From NCBI RefSeq assembly GCF_032594915.1, contig NZ_CP118733.1:2069008-2133007 (forward strand): 64,000 nt of DNA, given 5' to 3'. This document shows, one piece after another, positions 16,991 to 23,839 of the stretch. Position 1 is the stretch's first letter. Each line of letters starts with the position of its first letter. This DNA is from Streptococcus sp. 29896. GTDB taxonomy: Bacteria; Bacillota; Bacilli; Lactobacillales; Streptococcaceae. Position numbers and translations under genes: made by a program. The notes under the pieces are model-generated. The model made no database searches and was not told where the DNA came from. It was given only the letters and a program-made list of their open reading frames with translations.

Positions 16991-17163
16991 AATGCTAAAC
17001 CTCTTTTTCTAAGTTCAGCTATTACTAATTCTTCCTCCTCAGGAGAAACCCAGGTAAACCGTAGTCTAGCCAGTTCTTCATTTGTCATCTTAGAGGGGAT
17101 AAGTTTTTCTGACTTCTTCAAATTCAAAGCGTCTATTTGAGCCATTGCCTCTGATAATTCCAT
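16987..17163 (-). CDS. Small protein of unknown function, paired with the 93-residue gene
   Basis: A 58-residue, mixed-charge, probably helical protein (MELSEAMAQIDALNLKKSE ... VSPEEEELVIAELRKRGL). Not recognised. The ATG at 17163 is preceded by GGGTGGA; an alternative start lies four codons upstream. It is the first gene after the structured RNA and terminator at 17184-17292, from which it may receive read-through transcription, and it overlaps the next gene by four bases. Confidence 0.6.
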   Translation of the reverse strand: MELSEAMAQIDALNLKKSEKLIPSKMTNEELARLRFTWVSPEEEELVIAELRKRGLAL

Positions 17164-17183
17164 AATTCCACCCATTCAATTCT

Positions 17184-17292
17184 AAAAAAGAGGCTTATAG
17201 CCTCAATAGGAAATGGTGGGACGGACATTTCCCACCTCCCAGATACCCTTTCGGGTGCGTGTGCGTCCGATATTTTTCTACTTCATTTCCTA
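17184..17292 (-). ncRNA. Compact pseudoknotted small RNA with own promoter and terminator
   Basis: Minus strand. An extended -10 (TGCTATAAT, 17299-17307) would start transcription near 17292. The predicted fold has a closing stem GGAAATG (17209-17215) with CATTTCC (17284-17290), the hairpin ACCC-GAAA-GGGT on the transcribed strand (17245-17256), the hairpin GGTGGG / CCCACC (17215-17236), and CGGAC (17265-17269 as transcribed) pairing with GTCCG (17222-17226) in that hairpin's loop, which makes a pseudoknot. The terminator GAGGCTATAAGCCTC with T6 is at 17184-17204. The RNA is about 105 nt. I do not recognise the family; an attenuating leader for the two following genes is the alternative. Confidence 0.7.
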
Positions 17293-17316
17293 AACAATAT
17301 TATAGCAAAAGCTTAC

Positions 17317-17340
17317 AAAAAAAGCACCATATCGGCGCTC
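17317..17340 (-). terminator. Terminator after the DUF2335 gene
   Basis: Minus-strand GCGCC-GATAT-GGTGC stem (one G-U pair) followed by T7, directly after the stop codon at 17341. It isolates the small RNA promoter from upstream transcription. Confidence 0.75.
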
Positions 17341-17820
17341 TTACTCTTTTTCCTTAAGGTCTTTGTCATCTCTCGACTTACTCTTAAGAAATACACTAAT
17401 ATATGCTACTGAGGTACCAATCAATAAACTAAACCCTTGTATATCTTTGTTATTATAAATTAGAAATATCGCCCCTAGCACAATAAGCAAGGCAATAACC
17501 CCAGCAAAAACAACACCTAGAAAGCTATCTCTGTTATTTGCATTGACTACTTTTTCTTCCAAAATAATACGATGTCCAGATTGCTTCTCTGCCATCGTCA
17601 TTATCCTGTCCGCACCATTAGGGATGACATCATTAAACTCTTTTAATAGTTGTGGATGAGGTATCGGCCCAGAATAGGTCATACTTTCAAAGCGACGAGC
17701 TATCAATTCTTTCACAACTTCTTCTGGAATATCATCTGGTTGTTCCTCAATGAATTCCGTAACTTGATGTACAGTAACTGAGTTAGGCTTGCGCTTTGTT
17801 TTCTTTTTTGAACTGCTCAT
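17341..17820 (-). CDS. DUF2335 membrane protein
   Basis: A 159-residue protein of the DUF2335 type. A basic, disordered start (MSSSKKKTKRKPNS) is followed by a soluble helical part with the family motif YSGPIPHPQLLKEFNDVIPN and RIMTMAEKQSGHR (about residues 48-85). Two transmembrane helices lie near 100-122 and 130-148, with a charged cytosolic tail. The function of the family is unknown. I use the ATG at 17820, preceded by AGAGGTG, instead of one eight codons upstream. It overlaps the preceding 73-residue gene and sits in the accessory end of the element, where satellites often carry anti-phage genes. Confidence 0.75.
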   Translation of the reverse strand: MSSSKKKTKRKPNSVTVHQVTEFIEEQPDDIPEEVVKELIARRFESMTYSGPIPHPQLLKEFNDVIPNGADRIMTMAEKQSGHRIILEEKVVNANNRDSFLGVVFAGVIALLIVLGAIFLIYNNKDIQGFSLLIGTSVAYISVFLKSKSRDDKDLKEKE

Positions 17821-18004
17821 ATGCACCTCTAATATCGTTACCAATCATATACCAATCATTTAGAATGGCTTTTTTATCAGCTTCATCTCCAGATTTTGAT
17901 GTATTATAGATTCTTTTATTTCTTGTGGATGCAATATCAAGAACCCTAGACATACCTGACATAAAATCATTTTTGGCAACTAAAAAAGTTGTTTTGTTAT
18001 TCAT
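17783..18004 (-). CDS. Small protein of unknown function, upstream partner of DUF2335 gene
   Basis: A 73-residue basic protein with an N-terminal NNKTTFLVAKNDFMSGMSR and a C-terminal KKAILNDWYMIGNDIRGAY. Not recognised; no transmembrane segment or known DNA-binding motif. AGGAGG stands nine bases before the ATG. Its end overlaps the DUF2335 start by 38 bases, implying that the two products act together. The promoter at 18059-18087 serves both. Confidence 0.75.
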   Translation of the reverse strand: MNNKTTFLVAKNDFMSGMSRVLDIASTRNKRIYNTSKSGDEADKKAILNDWYMIGNDIRGAYEQFKKENKAQA

Positions 18005-18058
18005 GATTTGCCTCCTTGTTTCAATGAATTATATAGTTTAAAACCCTATACACAGTCA

Positions 18059-18087
18059 ATTATACACTTATTAATAAACTTTGTCAC
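18059..18087 (-). promoter_or_regulatory. Promoter of the DUF2335 module
   Basis: Minus-strand GTGACA (18082-18087) and TATAAT (18059-18064) are 17 bases apart, 55 bases upstream of the first start codon. A second possible promoter (TTGACT with TATATA) lies just downstream. The module may therefore be expressed independently of the phage-like operon. Confidence 0.6.
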
Positions 18088-18189
18088 TATTTTTAGTATA
18101 CATTTTATACCATTCCTAAAAATTTTAGAAGTATCTACATAATTGATTCGTAAATAATCCTAAATATTTAATAACTTTCTAAAATATTT

Positions 18190-18609
18190 TTAAGTATTTT
18201 TCATAGCTCTAGCAATACTCTCTATACCATCTCTCTTTATTTTGTAAATAGTGGTTTTAGACCTATTCACTCTCTTCTCTATATCCCATATTTCTAAGCG
18301 GTTAACGTAAGCCATTCTCAAAACAGCCCTTTCTAGTGGATTGCTTGCTTTATCTATCAGTCTTGAACTCTCTAAACGCTCTGAAATAATTTCAGCCAGC
18401 CTTTCCTCTATATCTTGCTTTAGCTTAATAGCATAAACTACTTCATTTTCAGCATTGTTTACCCTACTAGTCTGTACCTTTGTTTGTGTAAGTGATGACT
18501 TCTTAAAAAGCCCCTGCTCAAGGTACTGTAATTCAAGCTGTAGCCCCCTCATTTCTTCATCTAACCACTTAATTCCCTCTAGCTTAATTCTAACTTCATC
18601 AACATTCAT
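18190..18609 (-). CDS. DUF1492 / ArpU-type phage transcriptional regulator
   Basis: A 139-residue protein with a coiled-coil N-terminal half (about residues 1-85, DEEMRGLQLELQYLEQGLFK) and a C-terminal sigma-like helix-turn-helix (VLRMAYVNRLEIWDIEKRVN then RSKTTIYKIKRDGI). This arrangement is typical of DUF1492 and ArpU/RinA-like regulators that control late genes in streptococcal phages and satellites. Within this element its target could be the capsid-side genes or the accessory end; no operator was identified. Confidence 0.8.
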   Translation of the reverse strand: MNVDEVRIKLEGIKWLDEEMRGLQLELQYLEQGLFKKSSLTQTKVQTSRVNNAENEVVYAIKLKQDIEERLAEIISERLESSRLIDKASNPLERAVLRMAYVNRLEIWDIEKRVNRSKTTIYKIKRDGIESIARAMKNT

Positions 18610-18648
18610 TCATAGTGCCTCCTTGTTAGTTATGTTCAAAAATGAACT

Positions 18649-18975
18649 TTACTCATAATATTCAACATACTCAGGTTCTCCGAAAAGACTGCCAGGCAAA
18701 CCGAAAACCTCTACTAGACACTGTACAGCTAGAATATCTATCATTAGCTCCCCTGTTTCTGTAGTGTGGTAGTATTTCTCAGGTAATGAGCCTAAATATA
18801 CCCCGTTATTATAAATTGACAGCCCGCCTCCTCTACTGCGTAAAACACCCGTATAACGATTATATAAACCATGTTTCATAGCGTTATTATTACCATACTT
18901 CGGCTTTCTGTTACCTCGATTACCTCTAGCTACTTGATTACCATGTAAAAAACGTCCTCCATTATCTCTCTCCAT
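18649..18975 (-). CDS. Phage-type protein of unknown function
   Basis: A 108-residue protein. The N-terminal GNQVARGNRGNRKPKYGNN with NAMKHGLYNRYTG resembles the Gly/Asn-rich starts of phage terminase small subunit-like and related packaging proteins, but the rest (about residues 50-108) is not recognised and ends acidic (GEPEYVEYYE). The ATG at 18975 has AAAGGG upstream; a GTG five codons earlier would place this site inside the gene. A packaging role is only suggested. Confidence 0.6.
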   Translation of the reverse strand: MERDNGGRFLHGNQVARGNRGNRKPKYGNNNAMKHGLYNRYTGVLRSRGGGLSIYNNGVYLGSLPEKYYHTTETGELMIDILAVQCLVEVFGLPGSLFGEPEYVEYYE

Positions 18976-19096
18976 GCAGCACCCTTTCACCGTGTTCGTT
19001 TCGTAAATTATACTTCATTGGAACGCTCCAAACGTTCCGTAAACCGTTCTAAAAAAGCGTACCAGCATTTTATCACTGATACTTTTGATTGATTTA

Positions 19097-19723
19097 TCAA
19101 CTCTCAGAAAGCCCTAGAGCTGTATCAAAGTGATTAGAATATTCTTCCAAGGCTGTGGCCATTTCATCACCAGCTAAAACCAACGTGAAAGCCAGGTCGC
19201 TTGCTGATCCGTTGCTGTCAATAATTGGGGTATTGTGATAATCCTTAGCATACTGTTTGAAAATCCGTAGTAAGTTGGCCAGTCTATCTTCTTTCATGAT
19301 ATAGCCAGGTAAAGTGATATTGTTAGCCTCTCCGATTTCATGTAATTTCTTAATGGCCAGTGGGTTACGCTTGAACTTCTCTAGGTAACCTAATAATTCT
19401 TGCTCCGACACTTTCATAGTACCTAGCAAGCTCAACTCTGCTACATTATCAGCTGTAACAGTCTCATATTCTGATTTGATTGCCTCTAACTCTGTTTTTT
19501 CAATCGCCTCCAGTTTCCCCAGAATACTTGAGTACTCGGTATTAGAAAAGTTTTCTGCCTCTTTTTTGAAATTCTCTAGGCGTAACTCAGCCTCAGATTG
19601 ATACATCTGTTGGTTGCGAACTTTTTCTGAAAGTTCTTTCTTCATAGTGCCATAAGCCTCAATCTGCTGTTGCTTACGTGTTCCTAGGTTATCGATCTGT
19701 GCTTTGATATGTTGTAGTGTCAT
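19097..19723 (-). CDS. Coiled-coil phage protein of unknown function
   Basis: A 208-residue protein, mostly predicted helical with a long charged coiled coil at about residues 1-85 (IDNLGTRKQQQIEAYGTMKK), a middle segment LSLLGTMKVSEQELLGYLEK, and a C-terminal part with NTPIIDSNGSASDLAFTLVL. It resembles uncharacterised proteins of streptococcal phages and satellites. The start ATG at 19723 has AAGGAG seven bases upstream. It follows the minor capsid gene by 11 bases, so a structural or scaffolding role is possible but not shown. Confidence 0.65.
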   Translation of the reverse strand: MTLQHIKAQIDNLGTRKQQQIEAYGTMKKELSEKVRNQQMYQSEAELRLENFKKEAENFSNTEYSSILGKLEAIEKTELEAIKSEYETVTADNVAELSLLGTMKVSEQELLGYLEKFKRNPLAIKKLHEIGEANNITLPGYIMKEDRLANLLRIFKQYAKDYHNTPIIDSNGSASDLAFTLVLAGDEMATALEEYSNHFDTALGLSES

Positions 19724-19734
19724 GTTAATTCTCC

Positions 19735-20130
19735 TTATTTTAAGTTCAGTGCTCTTTTTGCCACCTGCTCCCATTGCCTAGAATATAGAGCACTAGCCTT
19801 CTTGTCCCAACGTGGGCCCGTTCCAGGCATAGGTTTATGTTTAAGTAATTCCTCTTTATTGGCAAAGAAAAACTTACGCTGTTTCTCAGAAACAAATCCT
19901 TTACGTTTCATACCGTAAAATTGTATTCTTGCGTAAGGAGCGTTATAGATTATTTTCCCGTTTAACTTTGTTAGGTTTCCCCTAAGTTCCCCAGATCTCC
20001 TAGGTACAAAGCGGTGCATATCTATAATCATTTGATTAGTCACTGCCTCCTTAGCTCTAGCAAGAGTCATGGGTGATACCTTGCGCTCAATACCCTTTAA
20101 GTCTATCTTTACCTTCACTCCAGTTCCCAA
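19735..20130 (-). CDS. Minor capsid protein (phage Gp-type, Minor_capsid_2-like)
   Basis: A 131-residue protein resembling minor capsid proteins of Gram-positive phages: MHRFVPRRSGELRGNLTKLN, IIYNAPYARIQFYG and the C-terminal GTGPRWDKKASALYSRQWEQ. I place the start at a TTG (20130), because AAGGAGG stands five bases before it; the ATG at 20166 lacks a Shine-Dalgarno. It is the only recognisable virion gene here, which is unusual: either a remnant, or a satellite protein that alters helper capsids. Confidence 0.78.
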   Translation of the reverse strand: MGTGVKVKIDLKGIERKVSPMTLARAKEAVTNQMIIDMHRFVPRRSGELRGNLTKLNGKIIYNAPYARIQFYGMKRKGFVSEKQRKFFFANKEELLKHKPMPGTGPRWDKKASALYSRQWEQVAKRALNLK

Positions 20131-20218
20131 AGTTTCCTCCTTTCCAGACCAAAACAAAAGAGACATGACAAAGAGCGATAAAACTCTTATATCATGCCTC
20201 TAGTTTTCTAGTCAGCAG

Positions 20219-20389
20219 CTAAATTTTTTCTTTTTGCCTTGTCTCCTTTTGAATGGGTTTACCGTCTTGTGTTGTGATAATTAGACTACCAAACTCTGGT
20301 AACTTGGCTGACTTTATTATACCATTTTTTGAGAATAACACAAAGCCTCTATCAAGCAAATCTTTAAGCTGTTCTGTCTTTTGTATCAT
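20219..20389 (-). CDS. Small phage-type protein of unknown function
   Basis: A 56-residue basic protein (MIQKTEQLKDLLDRGFVLFS ... LIITTQDGKPIQKETRQKEK). Not recognised. The ATG at 20389 has an excellent AGGAGG upstream, and it lies one base after the previous gene's stop, so it belongs to the same operon. The dense basic C-terminus might contact nucleic acid. Confidence 0.65.
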   Translation of the reverse strand: MIQKTEQLKDLLDRGFVLFSKNGIIKSAKLPEFGSLIITTQDGKPIQKETRQKEKI

Positions 20390-20390
20390 A

Positions 20391-20657
20391 CTAAACCTCC
20401 TCTGTAGTATGTTCATAGTAGTTAGCAAAACCTAAACAAATACGCTCCAAGGCTGCACCCTTTGCTCTTTCTCCTTGATAATCAACTGTGATTGTCCCAT
20501 CTCCACTAATAGTTGTTTCTGTTACTAGAGTTTCTCCAATTCCAATAAAATAACCGTGAATAGCAATATTTGCCACCTCAGCTATTTTGTTTGCCTTTGC
20601 GTGTTCAGTATTTTCAAACTTATAACTGAAACAGTGCTGTTCTTTGTAATTTGTCAT
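20391..20657 (-). CDS. Small phage-type protein of unknown function
   Basis: An 88-residue protein with a predominantly beta-strand centre (FIGIGETLVTETTISGDGTI) and helices at both ends. Not recognised. AGGAG precedes the ATG by eight bases. It is adjacent to, and probably translated with, the 56-residue gene. Confidence 0.65.
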   Translation of the reverse strand: MTNYKEQHCFSYKFENTEHAKANKIAEVANIAIHGYFIGIGETLVTETTISGDGTITVDYQGERAKGAALERICLGFANYYEHTTEEV

Positions 20658-20712
20658 ATTGATTACTCCTTTACTTGAAATATATGAACTTATTGTAATC
20701 TCAGTAGTTCTA

Positions 20713-20756
20713 AAGCGTTGATACAGCTGAAATTCTCAGCTATTCAACGTTTTTTA
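20713..20756. other. Long intergenic hairpin inside the element
   Basis: GCGTTGATACAGCTGA pairs with TCAGCTATTCAACG around a short loop, followed by T6 on the plus strand. It lies between the helicase loader and the 88-residue gene. On the plus strand it looks like a terminator; on the minus strand it may process or stabilise the operon mRNA. Confidence 0.5.
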
Positions 20757-20780
20757 CTACCCTTTTTAGTGTACTTTCGC

Positions 20781-21641
20781 TCAATTTTGAGCGATTTTAG
20801 CCTTTAAGCTATTGATTGAGTAACGCTTATCCTTGATTGTAAATGATTTGAAAGAATTACCTTCTAGTCCCTGTAGGATACGGCTATAATTCCGCTCGTT
20901 GTAAACTGTTTTTAGTTCTGCGGCGTTTAGATTTGTATTAATGATCGTATTCTCACGGCTATTCAGCACATCAAATAATAAATCTTGCTCCCAGTCACTT
21001 TTAGGGCTTACTACTGCATTCTTAGCCCCTAAATCATCTAAGATAAGAAAATCAACATTTTTCAGCTGATCCACTAACTCAAATTCTGTCAAGCTTGCAC
21101 CTTTGCCATAATTCCACCCCTCTTTAATCTGTTTAATTTTTTCAGTTAGGTTTACAAAGAGCACGCTCTTAGGCTCTCCCTTAGATCTATATCCCTCGTT
21201 CAAAGCCTTAGCTATTGCAATACTTAGATGGCTTTTTCCAATGCCTGGAGAGCCTGTTATAAGCGTATTGCCAGTCATACCGTCAAGATATTTATCTACC
21301 TGTCCTTGAGCAAAAACTAGTAGCTTGTTTTCCTCGGCTGTTTCAGCAATAAAATTATCAAAGGTCGCGTCATTTAATTTTTCAGGAATTGTACTGTCTC
21401 GCATAAACACATTATAGGTTTTCTGATAAATACCTGCGTTCAAGTGTTTTTCTACCTCTTCTTGCTCTTGCTTTTCATTTTGCTCTTTTATACATTCTGG
21501 ACAAAATGGAGAGGGTTTCCGTGGTTTCTCCTCGCCTGCAATTTTGACAACTCTGTCAAGCTGTATCAGATTGGTTTTGTGAATGGGACAAAGTTCATCT
21601 AATGTCTTTATTCCTGCGATAATTTCTGATTGTGTCAGCAT
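20781..21641 (-). CDS. DnaC/IstB-like AAA+ helicase loader
   Basis: A 286-residue AAA+ ATPase for loading replicative helicase on the element's origin. Walker A is GSPGIGKSHLSIA (about residue 130), Walker B is VDFLILDDLGAKN (about 197), sensor-1-like NTIINTNL and the arginine-rich YSRILQGLEGN follow. An N-terminal Cys cluster (CPIH ... CPEC, about 18-49) may bind zinc, as in phage DnaC-like proteins. It starts 14 bases after the DnaD-like gene, forming a replication pair. Confidence 0.9.
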   Translation of the reverse strand: MLTQSEIIAGIKTLDELCPIHKTNLIQLDRVVKIAGEEKPRKPSPFCPECIKEQNEKQEQEEVEKHLNAGIYQKTYNVFMRDSTIPEKLNDATFDNFIAETAEENKLLVFAQGQVDKYLDGMTGNTLITGSPGIGKSHLSIAIAKALNEGYRSKGEPKSVLFVNLTEKIKQIKEGWNYGKGASLTEFELVDQLKNVDFLILDDLGAKNAVVSPKSDWEQDLLFDVLNSRENTIINTNLNAAELKTVYNERNYSRILQGLEGNSFKSFTIKDKRYSINSLKAKIAQN

Positions 21642-21655
21642 ATAGTCACTCCTTT

Positions 21656-22420
21656 CTAAAATGGGTTTTCTTGTGTTGGTTTCCAGTCTTCAAAGTTAGT
21701 AGGCTCTGATTGATTGTTGGACTGTTTTTGTTGTTGTCGTTTTTCCTCGTGCTGCTTAACTTGCTCTACAGTTCTCAGCCCCTGTCCTTGCCAATTTGCA
21801 AGAATTGTCCTAGTATATCTGATTGACTTACCTGCGTTCAAGATCGTTACTTCAAGAGCGTACAATAGCAATGATTGGCCATGAATTTTTAACAAGTCCT
21901 CTACCTCTGCTATCATTGTCCCATTAACCGACATTTCACCAAAAGCTGACTTTAGTTTTTCAAAGATTAGATTTTTACCTTTGTCGTCCTCGTCTTTTTG
22001 ACTTGACCTAGATTGACTTAAATTATATTGACTTGACTTATATTGACTTATATTGGGTGAACCATTGGTTTCCGTTTGGTTGTCCGTTGGTAAACCGTTG
22101 GTTTTCTCAGGTGGTTTCTCCAGTAAATGTTTATAAATACTAGGGCTATATCTATCTTTTCTAACTGTATTCTGTTCATGAAAATCAGTAATGAAATACA
22201 CCATCTCTTCATTAAGTGGTCTGATAAAGTCATTGACTATCAAAAGGCCCAAGCTATCTTCACTAACCCCTATCATTCTGACTACAGGAAAAGCCTCTAC
22301 TACCCCATCATCATCTGAGTTCTGGATCAAGTGAAAATATAGAGCCTGTGCCTCTAATGGAAGGCGTAAAAAGCGCTGAGTTTGGGTTACTGTCTTGCTT
22401 ATCATTCTTCTGTTTCCCAT
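21656..22420 (-). CDS. DnaD-like phage replisome organiser
   Basis: A 254-residue initiator. The N-terminal winged helix part (QTQRFLRLPLEAQALYFHLI, residues 14-110) is typical of phage replisome organisers; the C-terminal region (about 150-235) has DnaD-like helices ending near SIRYTRTILANWQGQGL. A low-complexity linker (SQYKSSQYNLSQSRSSQ) is encoded by short DNA repeats that may be the replication origin. The start codon overlaps the preceding small gene's stop (TAATG). Confidence 0.85.
   Translation of the reverse strand: MGNRRMISKTVTQTQRFLRLPLEAQALYFHLIQNSDDDGVVEAFPVVRMIGVSEDSLGLLIVNDFIRPLNEEMVYFITDFHEQNTVRKDRYSPSIYKHLLEKPPEKTNGLPTDNQTETNGSPNISQYKSSQYNLSQSRSSQKDEDDKGKNLIFEKLKSAFGEMSVNGTMIAEVEDLLKIHGQSLLLYALEVTILNAGKSIRYTRTILANWQGQGLRTVEQVKQHEEKRQQQKQSNNQSEPTNFEDWKPTQENPF
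21998..22056 (-). repeat. Iteron-like direct repeats within the DnaD-like gene
   Basis: Five close repeats of the core TTGACTT (variants TTGACCT and TATTGACTTA) lie within 59 bases, followed by several CCGTTGGT-like repeats up to about 22105. Phage and satellite origins often lie inside the initiator gene, so this is a candidate ori; function is inferred. Confidence 0.5.
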
Positions 22421-22581
22421 TATTTCCCCCTGTGCATTCCTACAATGATGTCATAATAGGGATGACCTGCTGGAATGACATAAGTTGCTGGATCAAACTC
22501 TACCCACTCTTCTTTACCATCAACAATTACTTTACGTAAGTTAGTGATTTTAGGTTTCCATTCCTTTTTCTCTCTAGCCAT
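22420..22581 (-). CDS. Small conserved-looking protein (53 residues)
   Basis: A short gene starting MAREKKEWKPKITNLRKVIV, then an acidic GKEEWVEFDPATYVIPAGH and ending GMHRGK. GGAGGG lies eight bases before the ATG. Its stop overlaps the ATG of the DnaD-like gene in TAATG, a strong sign of real translation. Function is unknown; the even mix of charged and aromatic residues suggests a small folded protein. Confidence 0.75.
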   Translation of the reverse strand: MAREKKEWKPKITNLRKVIVDGKEEWVEFDPATYVIPAGHPYYDIIVGMHRGK

Positions 22582-22592
22582 TCTTTTCCCTC

Positions 22593-22859
22593 CTATTCAA
22601 CTGCCAAAAAATTGTATATATCACTTTTGCGATAATATATTTTCTTGCTATTCTCAAATGGTGATTGATATGGCCTAAGCCCATGTTTTTCCCAATTATT
22701 GAGTGTTGTTCCGCTAATTCCTAACTTCTCCAGTAAATCAGCTCTAGAAATTAAATCCCAGCCGTCATTATGCTGTTTCTCAAGCTCAAGCCGTTTTTCT
22801 AAGTGGTTGCCCACTTTTTCCAGCAGCTCTAGCTCTGCTTCTCGTGATAATAGCTGCAT
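22593..22859 (-). CDS. Helix-turn-helix protein, excisionase/AlpA-like
   Basis: An 88-residue protein with a helical coiled N-terminus (about residues 1-30) and a MerR/excisionase-like winged helix (LISRADLLEKLGISGTTLNN then WEKHGLRPYQS, with KKIYYRKSDIYNFL). Such proteins in streptococcal satellites serve as excisionase or activator of the replication operon. The start ATG has GAGAGG upstream. It lies first among the replication genes after the 155-residue gene. Confidence 0.75.
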   Translation of the reverse strand: MQLLSREAELELLEKVGNHLEKRLELEKQHNDGWDLISRADLLEKLGISGTTLNNWEKHGLRPYQSPFENSKKIYYRKSDIYNFLAVE

Positions 22860-22909
22860 TTTATACCTCTCCTTTTATGGTGTTTGCCTTATTGTCGTGT
22901 TTAATTCGT

Positions 22910-23377
22910 TCATCTGTTCATAGCCTCCACAAACTCCGATTTTACTTGTGTTATCTTTTCGTGATAGCTAATTTTAGAGTTTGTCTGCTTAGCATTGAAA
23001 TATATCTCTTTTAGATTGAGTGTAGCTCCTAAATACTGCTCCTCTGTGAAAGTAATATAAGCTTGTTGCTCCTCTTCGGTTTCAAAGAATGTTTTAGCTT
23101 GCCTTTTGAAAAATGCTTGTCTCATAGCGTCAAATTCAAAGATACCAGGGTTAAAAATCATTCCTGTTGTATTTTGAGAAAGCACCCTTAGTTTTTGTGC
23201 TTCGTTTAACTCTGGAAGTTCAACCCATAGCAAACGCTGTAAGTCTTCTTTGAGCGCTCCTAATTGTCCTGATAAAAGCCATATCCTAGAAAAATCATTG
23301 TTTTCATCTGCTAGGTGCAACTCTCTGCTAATTCTATCTAGACTTTTAGTAATGATGTCGTAAGTTGTTTCAGTCAT
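22910..23377 (-). CDS. Phage/satellite protein of unknown function
   Basis: A 155-residue, mostly helical, acidic protein (SLDRISRELHLADENNDFSR; FKRQAKTFFETEEEQQAYIT). Not recognised as a known family. The ATG has GAGGAA upstream. It is the first protein gene of the leftward operon and lies after a 300-base leader with several predicted hairpins (23400-23700). Confidence 0.7.
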   Translation of the reverse strand: MTETTYDIITKSLDRISRELHLADENNDFSRIWLLSGQLGALKEDLQRLLWVELPELNEAQKLRVLSQNTTGMIFNPGIFEFDAMRQAFFKRQAKTFFETEEEQQAYITFTEEQYLGATLNLKEIYFNAKQTNSKISYHEKITQVKSEFVEAMNR

Positions 23378-23399
23378 GATGTTTTTCCTCGATATAATT

Positions 23400-23700
23400 T
23401 TATTTTATCTGTGTAGTGACCCTTGCGGGCTTTCTCCGTGAGTTCAAAAAGATTTTTGAATGTTTTCCTGCAGCCTTATTATCCAAAGCCTAGACTATTC
23501 CCAGCGGTTACCCGCTCCAGACTTATCAAGTAAGCCTGTGCCAAAATAATAGCCTTGCTGTGTGTAATTTTCTTAGGGTGGTTTAGGTTGCTCTGGGTCC
23601 ATGACAACCTAATGCCGATACCAGCATCTAATACTTTTGCCCTGTCTAGTTTTAAGGGATAGCGCCCTCCGTCTGAACACATATCACTATTTTTGTGATA
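23400..23700 (-). ncRNA. Candidate structured RNA or long operon leader
   Basis: The 462-base gap 23378-23839 has no well-supported protein gene. On the minus strand it shows many short hairpins: AGCGG-GTAA-CCGCT and CCC-GCAA-GGG (both GNRA loops), GGTTG ... CAACC, GGCTTA-CTTGA-TAAGTC, TTCAAAAA / TTTTTGAA, plus a possible long-range CTAGAC / GTCTAG pairing that closes the 5' part. A palindrome ATATCAC / GTGATAT at 23681-23701 may be an operator. A 67-codon frame here has no Shine-Dalgarno. Family not recognised. Confidence 0.4.
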
Positions 23701-23707
23701 TAATTAA

Positions 23708-23738
23708 ATAAATACCTAACTAAATCCCATACTTGCTT
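23708..23738. repeat. 31-base direct repeat, copy 1
   Basis: Matches 24820-24850 in 30 of 31 bases. The shared core is TAACTAAATCCCATACTTG. This copy lies at the head of the leftward operon; the other ends 17 bases before the first integrase ATG. Together they flank the repressor switch. Confidence 0.85.
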
Positions 23739-23762
23739 TTTGTGGTTTTAGTTATTTGATTG

Positions 23763-23800
23763 AAAAGCCTTGTGAGTTTGCCGACTGCTAAGGCTTTTTT
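23763..23800 (-). terminator. Terminator after the small repressor gene
   Basis: AAAAGCCTT pairs with AAGGCTTTT around a 17-base loop, with T/A runs on both sides, 40 bases beyond the stop codon of the 23840-24028 gene. Confidence 0.65.
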
Positions 23801-23839
23801 GTTATCTAGATTTCTTTAAGTGAAAGGTAGCAAGAAATC

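Noticed and set aside
16709..17292. Type III (ToxIN-like) toxin-antitoxin system
   Set aside because: The RNA has a pseudoknot and terminator but no tandem repeats, and neither following protein resembles a ToxN ribonuclease in length or composition.
21998..22105. CRISPR-like short repeats
   Set aside because: Repeats of 7-10 bases without regular spacers and inside a protein gene; no cas genes. No CRISPR array was seen anywhere in the window.
22868..22906. 12-codon frame after the 155-residue gene (overlap ATGA)
   Set aside because: Too short to support as a gene; coupling overlap alone is not enough.
23479..23682. 67-codon minus-strand reading frame
   Set aside because: No Shine-Dalgarno, and the stretch contains several hairpins; better explained as a leader or structured RNA.
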